The notes below the pieces were generated by a model that was not told the origin of the DNA, did not search any database, and worked only from the letters and a program-made list of their open reading frames with translations. DNA of 64,000 nucleotides from Liolophura sinensis (taxonomy: Eukaryota; Mollusca; Polyplacophora; Chitonida; Chitonidae). A program made the position numbers and the translations under genes. Positions 1 through 10,300 of this stretch are shown here, one piece after another. The stretch is taken from positions 8,942,017-9,006,016 of the forward strand of contig NC_088307.1 in NCBI RefSeq assembly GCF_032854445.1, in the 5' to 3' direction. Within the stretch, counting starts at the first letter, position 1, and each line of letters opens with the position of its first letter.

Positions 1-283
1 GTACAGTCTGGGATGGGAGATTGTAATTGGAGAACTAAAACGGATAAATAATCACTTAGTTGTGGTAAGTTTTTTTTGTCTTGAACTTATGATGATTTAG
101 TCTGATTTGATGTAAACTGAAACTATTTAATCCTTAAAAATGCATAAAGCAATGGTATACATGGCAACCAGTAACTTTGAAAAGAGTCTGACAGATTTTC
201 CCCAATAATCTAATGGTAAAAGCATGGACTGGAAATGCAGAGATCACTGGCTAAGTCTTCAGGTGGTAAGCTCAGTAGCTCTT
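1..283. repeat. Local duplicate of gene A 5' flank, left copy
   Basis: This stretch is nearly identical to 3349-3637, starting at the same TACAGTCTGG and ending at GCTCAGTAGCTCTT. In the left copy a 51-bp minisatellite follows at once. The right copy instead continues into the gene A promoter region. It is a local duplication of non-coding 5' flank. A more diverged version is present in the gene B flank around 57960-58140. Confidence 0.85.
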
Positions 284-284
284 G

Positions 285-557
285 CGTATAACCTGTGACT
301 GGGTGGGTATTCATGTCTGATGTCCTTTTTGGGTGTGTGTAACCTGTGAATGGATGGGTATTCATACCTGATGTCCTGTTCGGGTGTGTATAACCTGTGA
401 ATGGGTGGGTATTCATGTCTGATGTCCTGTTTGGGTGTGTATAACCTGTGAATGGGTGGGTATTCATGTCTGATGTCCTGTTCGGGTGTGTATAACCTGT
501 GAATGGGTGGGTATTCATGTCTGATGTCCTGTTTGGGTGTGTATAACCTTTGACTGG
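285..557. repeat. 51-bp minisatellite, about 5 copies
   Basis: The unit, containing TGATGTCCTGTTCGGGTG and AACCTGTGAATGGGTGGG, repeats every 51 bp. Because 51 is a multiple of three, the minus strand stays open and yields a 17-residue repeating peptide (MNTHPFTGYTHPNRTSD). There is no sign that this is a gene. Confidence 0.9.
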
Positions 558-2560
558 GTTCTGTAGTGTGGCTTAGATAGTAGTAAGGCAGCTCTGTAAA
601 AATTGTAACATAGATGTATTTGTCAGCTACAAGTAGATGATAAAGATGAGGCTATTTTATATATATATATATTTATTTGTTTATATATGTGTTATGGGTA
701 AATGCACTATCAAGTTTATATGCTGAATGTAAACATTAATACACATGCACATATATAGTGTGTTCACATGAGTACAGTAAATGGGATCTACAATTTTACA
801 CAAGAAAGTGTATTTTATAGTCAAAATCATAATGCCAGAAATTATTACTTTTTTCTGGTGGTGAAAACTTACATTTTCCCAGTAGGCTGTTATATTGGTA
901 TCTTCCAAACAAAGCTAAAAACACCTAGCTATCAATGTAGAACTCTCTGAATCAGGAAAAATGTGCAACTTTTTCATGGACAAAATGTTGGGTAATTTAC
1001 AGTAAACCGCTTCATAGTGGTAATGCTTGAGGGTTGGTTTTGTCACCACAAGCGCCAGCGAGTGACAAATGACCCTAGTGGATACACACATGACAAGCTT
1101 TAGGATCAAACCAACTCTGATTTCTGGTGAACCACACACTGCTGGATGGTTTACAAATACATTGATCATAGCTAGGGCTTTTGGGAAACTGTACGCTGAA
1201 TTGTCGTCATTGTGGCAGGCATACCAATAGATACCGTACATTTTCTGTCAGTGAATGGTGTGAAATTCTGCTCAAGAAGTCCATTGAGAGGAATATATAT
1301 GTCATAAAATACTAGTTTTACTGTCAAAATATTATTTTTTCCAGTTGGATATCATCTTACCTTCTCAAAATACGTGAAAGCACTTTTCTAAGATTTATCA
1401 TAATAGATCTTTTAGAAGAAAGGAAAATATGTAACTTCATTATAGTCAAAAAAGAATTTCATTTGTGAATATAAGTTTCAAAATGATTGCATTAGTTGAC
1501 CTAAACCATTAGATGAATGGTTAGATATCATTAGCTTTCCCATTTTGTGGACATTCCTCGTTGTGTGGATGTTACATTTTGTGAGGGTGTTACGTTGTGT
1601 GTGGGCGGAGGTGGAGGTCGGGGTGAGGGTGGTGTAGGGTGGGGTGGTGTTGGTTGGAGGGGATACATGTTGTTGTATCACTTCACCTGATTGCCTTACT
1701 ACATAATTGTGTGATTATCTGTAGTAGAAAAATACATGTAAAATTGACAAAAAAATGAATACTTTTGATACCAATTACACTTAAATTTTTCTGATAAGAA
1801 TTAAATTAATCAAACTTCACAAAAAACTCTTTAAGGTGGATGAATTAATCAGAATTGAGCAAAATGTGTCACCTGAACAGTGCAGATCTAGGTGAATTAC
1901 AGTATATATAGTTCCGAGCTCTTAGCTTTACAATAGGCCTGTACTGCGCTAATATATTGTACTGCCTCTGCCTTGGATTGCACATACAGGCCAGACTCAA
2001 CATTCAAGTTTTGAATTGGCCTTCCAGTGTCAGGGGCATGGAACATGCAGGTGCTTCCTGCATGCAGTCAGCCAGCTGTCTAGGCCTATAATCAGCAGAA
2101 ATGCAGATTTTCGGGCAAGTGCACCGCGTGGCAAAACCCTGTCTGGGAAATGATGAAATGGAATGCCCCACATGCGTTTATCATGATACATGTATGTTCA
2201 AACCACGATGACACAAACTTATGTATCATGACAGTGATGGCATGCCAAACAAGTCTGGGCAAGACCGTCCTACACAATATTATTGATACATATATACTTA
2301 AAAGAGACTCATTTCTGAGAAGTCAGAGGATTCTAACCGTAGGTTCTAACTATATAGTCACTTGTACTAGCGTAAGTATGTTACACAGGAAGATTTCATA
2401 GGCTGTAGATGAGTGTAAAAGAGCATATTTTCATGAACAAATTCTAAATTTGTGACAATATATAGTAGGAGAGCATAGTCAGTTTGTGCAGTGGCATTCA
2501 TTCAGAAGTTGAAAAAGTTAAACCACTAGAAAAATGTGTACCGTTGATAGTGTAATTCAT
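558..2560. other. Intergenic: old dispersed repeats, no gene
   Basis: No exon with convincing splice borders was found. Two diverged copies of an old ~180-bp repeat lie at about 815-1010 and 1290-1450; other copies are near 23630, 24330 and 52800. A short AT microsatellite sits at about 656-690. A GT-rich/GGGTG tract at about 1580-1665 gives a spurious minus-strand reading frame. Confidence 0.6.
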
Positions 2561-2574
2561 CAACATTTTTGCAT

Positions 2575-2800
2575 GTTTGCTCAAACAGTGTTTATTCAAG
2601 CATAGTATGAAGGTAGCTATTCTGCGTATACTGATAAAATTATACTTTTTGTGTTGCAAATCCAATCAGTGTAGTTTTGTCTCCAAAATTGAATTATAAA
2701 ATATGCATAAATTTGACTGAAAGTTGCTTGTACCTGTGCAAAAATGTTGAGGAATTGGGGTATATGTGATGTATGTATATTACTCGTGCTTGACAGATGA
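2575..2800. repeat. Dispersed repeat, family 2
   Basis: This AT-rich stretch, including AATCAGTGTAGTTTTG and TTTGACTGAAAGTTG, is recognisable at 21405-21580 in the same sense. It also occurs inverted at 28675-28900 (and its duplicate at 32261-32486), with fragments near 10150-10232 and 11890. It has no coding potential and is probably an old non-autonomous element. Confidence 0.65.
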
Positions 2801-3348
2801 ATACCTGTGTTCTTCACTGACTGGTATTAAAGATATCTGCGCATATTTAATGTGTTTAAGGCCAAAGCAATTTAAATTTTTGTTTTTCCTACAGAATGAA
2901 TCGTAATATTGACGGATGACATAGAAATGAAAATTAAGCTGAAAAATCATCGAATTTGCGGGAACTGTGGACTGTCCTAGCAGTTGTTCCTGTTAAATTA
3001 AATTCAAGAATTTAATGAGGTAGGGTCAGTTACATGATTGTTTATTGGTATATATTATCCTTTAATTACAGGGCGAGGGTCTAAAATACACCGCAGGTAC
3101 CAGATTGAGTGAACAGTCCACAGTCTAGAAAGAAGAAGGTACCTGAGGAGGTGTTGTTTTCTTCTTATATTTCTTGAAACTTCATGTTGTTCATGTTCTT
3201 CTGAAAATTCTGACTCAAGAAAATTAATGTCTGGTAAAAGATACTATATGCACTTATAGATATTTGTTGTTTATAATACGTGGTATGCCAAAGCAACTCA
3301 TATTAATATACAACGCATATTAATGAGCAAGGAAATAAAGCGTGTGTG
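2801..3348. other. Intergenic, part of the gene A 5' flank
   Basis: No gene is seen. Parts near 3065-3300 resemble 57570-57830 upstream of gene B (for example TGGTATGCCAAA in both). The homology between the two genes therefore extends well upstream of their start codons. Confidence 0.5.
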
Positions 3349-3637
3349 GTACAGTCTGGAATGGGAGATTGTAATTGGAGAGCTAAAACGGATAAATAAT
3401 CACTTAAGTTTTAAGTGGTAAGTTTTTTTTGTCTTGAACTTATGATGATTTAGTCTGATTTGATGTAAACTGAAACTATTTAATCCTTAAAAATGCATAA
3501 AGCAATGGTATACATGACAACCAGTAACTTTGAAAAGAGTCTGACAGATTTTCCCCAATAATCTAATGGTAAACGCATGGACTGGAAATGCAGAGATCAC
3601 TGGCTAAGTCTTCAGGTGGTAAGCTCAGTAGCTCTTT
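3349..3637. repeat. Local duplicate of gene A 5' flank, right copy
   Basis: Partner of 1-283 and nearly identical over its whole length. It continues into TTGTTCAAATCCCCAG, which resembles a degenerate tRNA B box, so the shared region may itself contain an old tRNA-derived SINE. Confidence 0.85.
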
Positions 3638-3863
3638 GTTCAAATCCCCAGATGGTAAGCATCACACTTTTACTTTAACAAACTTCAAAGTGTATTAGGA
3701 TGGTTACATACTGTTGCTGTCATAACATTTTCAGTAAAACGAGAAAGTACTCTTTATATTCAAATACTTCAGTACATGTGTATGTAGTTGTAAGTGAATA
3801 AGGGAAGAAATGTAAGAGAAATCGACTATTGTATTATATTGTACTTTCAGCAAGCTATAGCTC

Positions 3864-4240
3864 ATGCATTGGTCAATGGATGATCATTAACAAGTAGTAC
3901 CTGTGATTTCATTGGTCATTGGGTCATTAATTAGCAGGTAGTAGCTGTGATTTCATTGGTCATTTTGGTGCTTCGCATCCAGTAGGACCTGTGACGTCAT
4001 TGGTCAGTGGGTGGTTAATTTACATATATTACTTGTAATTCCATTGTATAGGGTGATTTACAGTGGTGAAAGCTAGGGTTATTACTTTACATCTAGCCAG
4101 TACCGGCAATCTCATTGGCTAGTGGCTCGCAATTTACATGTAGTACCGGCATTCTCATTGGTTCATTGATCAGTGGCAAATGGCATTATGAATATGTTGT
4201 TTAAATAGATTACCAGAGGTTTTTTCATTTGTTGTTTCAG
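3864..4240 (+). promoter_or_regulatory. CCAAT-box array, likely promoter of gene A
   Basis: A degenerate tandem repeat of roughly 45-60 bp carries seven ATTGG motifs (inverted CCAAT, the NF-Y site) at 3868, 3911, 3918, 3955, 3999, 4114 and 4157, all in one orientation. At 3992-4003 a perfect CRE, TGACGTCA, overlaps one of them. The last ATTGG is about 150 bp before the start codon at 4309. A related array precedes gene B. NF-Y and CREB/ATF binding is inferred from motif identity. Confidence 0.55.
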
Positions 4241-4328
4241 GTTATAATTTGATTTTGCATAAACTGACTGACCTTTGTGGATGTTATCTTGGCATTTGAC
4301 CGTTAAAGATGGACAGAAATCATCAAAG
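4241..4328 (+). CDS. Gene A exon 1: 5' UTR plus start codon
   Basis: Coding begins at ATG 4309 and gives MDRNHQ plus two bases; donor AG|GTATG. Upstream of the ATG the frame is closed, as expected for leader. TTTCAG at 4235-4240 looks like an acceptor and is conserved in gene B (59603-59608), so a further non-coding exon may lie upstream, or transcription may start near here. Confidence 0.6.
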
Positions 4329-7300
4329 GTATGATATGTAGGAGTTCCTGTCTTGATTGCTGCTATAGTAGGGCTTCTGATCATTATCTTTCAGAAAAAC
4401 TTCTTTGGAAAATAACCAGCCTTTAGCCTGACACAGAATTAAATGAAGTCATACTGGTCCTTTGGCCAGAAAAAATTTTGTTTGCTTTGTTGTTTTTTGT
4501 TTTTTTCTCCTTTTTGTTGTTGTTGTTTTTTTTTCTTTCTTTTCAAAGATGGTATAACTAGCTGTAGGTAGCTGATAACTGCCTTTGAAGTAATAAACCC
4601 ACTGTTGATTTTTGTTGATATTTTATAAGCTTAGGACATTATAATGAAATGGCTTAATTCCCTGTCTCAATCATAATGTAGAAACACTTTGGTTTTATGC
4701 CATTTCTGACTTTAATGCTTGTCTTTGTTACGGACAAACCGTTAAATTAGCCAAAAAACTTTCTGACACCTTTATGGTGATAATAGCTGTGCCAGTGCTT
4801 CTTTGACAATTATGGCTGTCTGATACATATCATGGATGTCAAAATACTGATACCAGTACTCTGTGATTTATTTTGGAAATTAATTTTCTGTTTTACCAAA
4901 CACTGCATTATGTCAAGCATGTGTTGCCTTTCTATGATCTGCACAATGCTGAAAGATGAACAAAATTAGTTCAGCTGCATCACTTGTTTTAATGGAAGAT
5001 TGCGTAAAATCAGCCTTACCCTCCAAATTAACCAATCAGAACGATCATTGCTTCCAAGACTCCATGCCCATGCTGAGGACCCCCTCATACATACCATATA
5101 AGAGCTATGTTCCTTTGTCGGAAACTTAAAGGGTATTTACAGTGTGAAAATTATCGTTTCAGATGTCCTTTGGAACGAAGATCTAATTGTCAGGGTAATT
5201 ATATGTTCTTAAATTTATTTGATGCTGAAAAGTATACTGTTTTTTATGGTTTTCAAATACATAAGGTTTATGCTAATTTTTATGGTCTAACAAGCTACAG
5301 CCTAGTCATTTAGAGGCATTTTCCAGTTAATCACTACAGGACACTTGATGTGACGGTTCAAATCCAGCCTTGGATGCGAAATTTGTATATTCCCCGCTGT
5401 CGCTGTTTGTGGGGCCTTGGGGGCGAGAAGCAACCCACGTTTCTCTAGTGCATGCTATGCAGTGTAACATTTGTTGAAGACCTCTTACTTTGCACCTATA
5501 TTCTGCACGCATACATACCTGTACGTCACATGTGGGAATGTTCTCTGGTAACTTGCCAAAGGCTGGTGGTTTACTCCACCCATAAAGCTGAATCCCATTG
5601 TATAACTGGAAAATTCTTGATTATGGTTTTTAACAACAATGAAATAAATAAATTTAGCACAAAATTTGTTTCTATACTTCTTCTGATGAAAGATATGACG
5701 AAGAAATACACCCAAGTTTACCTGTGTCTTTTCACGCTTTTTCCATGTTAGGCAACACCAATTTTTTTTTTCATTTGTTTAAAAAAAAAATAATTCTGCC
5801 TGTAAAATTGAAGTTGGTATGGCCTTGCTTCTGTGCTTCTGAAAGTAAAGTTAACATGATGATATAAACTGTTGACTGCATAATGGTTGTATTGCCTGAT
5901 TGTATAGCTACAAGATCTCTTGTTAAATTGTGCAAAACAATTTCTCAGGCATTGCATCATAGCTGGTTTCATATGTGACAAGGGAGGTAATTCTGTGGAT
6001 GCTAGCTGCATGTTGGCATTCCGAATAGCCTCAGGGTAACCTGGCAAATTCAATTCATTCAGTGACATTTTGAAGATGGTACGTGAATAAGTCAGCAAAT
6101 TGCTTATATGCAAGAAAGCTTCTTAGTTTTTTGCAGGTATGATTTGCTTCTCGGTTGTGCAATCTTTATCATGCAATAAGCACAGTGAGATTGGCCAGCA
6201 TCTAAAGTTTTTTTGATGAGGGTAAGATGGCTGACCCTCCTATAACAATGGGTCCAGTACTGGTTTTTCTTATTTTTGATTGTTTATCAGTGTTGATTTC
6301 TTTAAAATTCCTGTTCCATTAGATATAATAAAAAGAATATTGCCTACCAACTTTTTTTGGTCATGGATTTCCCCTGGGCTTCCCTCGATTTCCTCCTACC
6401 ATATGTCTGAGTATGGTGTAAAGCACAAATCAGATGTACAAATTGTACACCTGTATGCAATTTGCAGCTTATATTTGGCCAGAAACAAACTGCACAAATG
6501 CGAACTGTCTATATCTTGCTCAAATGAAAAATTTGTATGCTTGGGGTCTTACGTCATATGTAACAAAGAGTTTTTGTATGTATGTTTGTATGCTTGGGGT
6601 CTTACGTCATACGTAACAAAGAGTTTTTGTATGTATGTTTGTATGCTTGGGGTCTTGCGTCATACGTAACAAAGAGTTTTTGTATGAATGTTTATATGCT
6701 TGGGGTCTTGCATCATACGTAACAAAGAGTTTTTGTATGTATGTTTGTATGCTTGGGGTCTTACGTCATGCATAGCAAAGAGTTTTTGTACGTATGTTTG
6801 TATGCTTGGGGTCTTTCGTCATGCGTAGCAAAGAGTTTTTGTACGTATGTTTGTATGCTTGGGGTCTTACGTCATGCGTAGCAAAGAGTTTTTGTATGTA
6901 TGTTTGTATGCTTGGGGTCTTACGTCACACGTAGCAAAGAGTTTTTGTATGTATGTTTGTATGCTTGGGGTCTTACGTCACACGTAGCAAAGAGTTTTTG
7001 TATGTATGTTTGTATGCTTGGGGTCTTACGTCATACGTAACGAAAAGTTTTTGTATGTATGTTTGTATGCTTGGGGTTTTACGTCAATTCATACATAACA
7101 AAGAGTTTTTTTAAACAAGTGAAATAGTTTAGTTCACCTTTAAACCTGCTGACATGAAGCCACAGCCAATCCAGCTTTACTAGAATGAGTGAATGAGTGA
7201 GTGAGTGCTTAGGGTTTAACGTCGTATTTAAAAAATTTTCATTCATTTGACGACGAAGGAATCCTTAGAGTGCATGTAATGTGCCTCCTTGTTGCAGGAC

Positions 7301-10300
7301 GTATTTCCACCGCTCTTTTATCTGGTGCTCCTCACTGAGATGCCTTACCGAAGGCAAGTAAGCCGCCCGGCCGAGCCATTATACTGATACGGGTCAACCA
7401 GTCATTGCACTATTCCCTTCATGCTGAATACCAAGCGAGGAAGTTACAACTTCCTCATTTTATAGTCTTTTATAGGCGTGACTCCAAGCTTTATTAGCTT
7501 AGTCTGTAGCTTGATTAGAAGACTCATCCTCATTGATCAAGGCTAGAGCTGTTCAGCTGTGGTGGTTTAAACCTCTAAGTCACAAACGTCCCTGTTTTGT
7601 TCATCAGTACAGTTAAAATGAAAGATACATGAAATGTTTGGTTGCTATTTCGTTAAATAATCAGTTTGTGGCCCAACATATTAAAAAAAAAGCTTTCTAG
7701 CTTTCTTTCTGGGCTATAAAAAAGGTTTCAAATAACAGTTTTTCTAAGGCCCTAGTAGACATGGGGAAATCGAGTAGCCTGTTGTGCTGATGTCAGTGTA
7801 GCCAGGGCTTCGAGTGACCAAGGCAGAATCACTGAACGCCGTGTTGGACGATTTCCACGTTATACTTGACTGTAGAATTATTCAAAAAAAAAATAACACT
7901 GAGTTGTTGAACCATAACTAACACTGCTTAATGCTTTTTGCACGTTATTACTAAAGTTATGTTATGCATGTAATTTCTGTCCATTTTTTTTTTTTAATGC
8001 ATAGAATGGGTTCTAGTTTTTAGGTGGTTTAACTTTTTCAAATGAGCAGAACACTGATCTTGGTAGCCATTAATAAAATGATTTCATTTATCAGGTAAAT
8101 GAATACAATATGTTTGAAATTGAATGCCAACATTGAAATGTTCTTTTTGAGCTACAGAGAAGGATACCAACTTTGGTATTTTCTTTTTATTCATTTTTTT
8201 TTGGGAATTTTTAACTGCCACATGGTTGGTAGGGTTAAGTCGTCAAGCCCTGCACTGCTGACAAAGCGCTATTAGGAAAAGTAAAATATGCCTCAAAAAT
8301 AAACACTTCTGCCTCATTTTATTGAAATATCTTTAAACTACTCTTCATTTTGTAGTGCTTTTTGTTGTTTACATTGAGAAATGTCTATATGTATATATAT
8401 ATCTCTTTCAGAATGTCGTTCCAAAGTCATCATTTTTCGAAATCTTATGCAAATATGGCGGGAGTTTTTGGAGGCCTTTGACAATATTGTGTATCAGACG
8501 ATCATACTCGTATTTACATCCCAGGTATGTCACTGATATCTGCGCATTAAAATACATGAAATCATTGTGGATCTCCAAAACTTCTGAGCCGAATTTAGGG
8601 AAACTTTATGCAAGGATGCACGAATTCAGGGAGTTCACCTGTGGTCAGAACAGGTGACTTTTGACATACTTTTTCATATTGAAATTTAGTATATTTATCC
8701 GGGAAACATTATATCTTCAAAACCATTGATACATATGAAGTCAAAATTCAAACACTGATTTACTGGTGCATGGTGGGTGTACCTTATATCCAATTCAGTA
8801 GGGACGTTTCGTGATCGTCGACCTGTATCATGTGACTTCTTAAAAATGTTACACATCCTGCAATAGTCACCTAACATTTTTGGCAGGTCACATGACACAG
8901 TAGGACTTTTTACTTCTAGCGATAAGAGTTTGAATTCAAAATTCCCCTATAGTTATCATGTGGCTCAAATCTTGGCTATAATCTGATAATTATATTATTT
9001 TAGACCATGATATATTTTTCTCATTATTTCTGAGTATATGCACTTGAAAAGCCATTAAAACTTATATGAATCGTAAGGTTTTTTTTATCATCCCACCATC
9101 GCACACGGACCCTCGGCCAACCATTGGCCCATATTATCAAATGTTTTAACACTAAATACAGATGGATTTCCTGTAAAATGTCATGACTTTTTTGAACACC
9201 ATGATGGCTCACAGTATATTCACTTGCACACAGATTTCACTCAAATTTCGAGTGTTAATAGCTTATTGGTTAGGACCCCTGATATTTTGGTCCGCCACCC
9301 GTATACACAGAGGACAGAGGATTCAGGTTTATGTTTTTCCATTTAATCTCCTTTAATTGTAATCTCAATTTCAAAATTCTCACTCCTATCATTTATTAAT
9401 TTAATCAACACAAAAACATGTTTATTATAAGTTAGTGCAACTCCCAAATATTTACCTTTTGTAAAATATAAGCTTCTTCTGTGTAAATGTTCCCGTTCAA
9501 AATTGGTAATAAAAGTTCCAAAAATTCATTGAGCAATTCACATATTAACTTTAGAATCATTTTAACAATTTAAATAGTACAGGTTTGAGTCTGGCGTTTA
9601 CGGCTTGAAACTTGATCGGGCAAATAATACAAAGCCTACAGTGTACATCTGATGTCGTTACATCCAATTCGCAAGTGCATGAATGTCGTAAAATGATACG
9701 CTGATCATGGCGCCACCATGTATGGACTGTGGGCTGACCGTACGCCGATGGTATCCAGGGGGTGATGGCATGTTTGATCAGGGTCGGCATATAGTGGGTG
9801 TATGATACGCGGGCCATCCGGCCACAGTGGGCGTAGAATTGATGGTAAGGATCCAGCTGTATATTGTTAATGTTTTGTGCCTGACGATAAAACTTCTTGA
9901 AAACAAAAACCCCACAAGACAAAGTATCCTAATTCCTCAACTTTTTTGCATATGACAAAGCAACAATTCATACACAATTTATACACAATTCATACACAAT
10001 TTATACACAATTCATACACAATTCATACACAATTTATACACAATTCATACACAATTTATACACAATTCATACACAATTTATACACAATTCATACACAATT
10101 CATACACAATTCATACACAATTTTTGGGCCTCAAAATAAGTATAATATTATCAATCTAGACAAGATCTCTCCTTCAGAATATGCTTGAAAAAACACAATG
10201 TAAACATGCGAAAAGGTTGAAGAATTACAGTAAATTTAGTTACAGATTTGCTTGGAGCTTTCAAATGACAGTGACTTTGTCTCCTTGGTTATGTTCACTT

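Noticed and set aside
210-518. Minus-strand 102-codon frame with 17-residue peptide repeats
   Set aside because: It is the translation of the 51-bp minisatellite; 51 is divisible by three, so the frame is open by construction.
2967-3123. 11-bp inverted repeat CTGTGGACTGT / ACAGTCCACAG
   Set aside because: Short arms about 140 bp apart with no flanking structure; consistent with chance or an old element too decayed to define.
5748-6113. 121-codon minus-strand frame
   Set aside because: Intronic in gene A, no splice-site logic, not present in gene B, and ends in an A/T homopolymer; treated as a chance frame.
9946-10188. 80-codon plus-strand frame rich in YTIHTQ
   Set aside because: Translation of the 11-bp tandem array.
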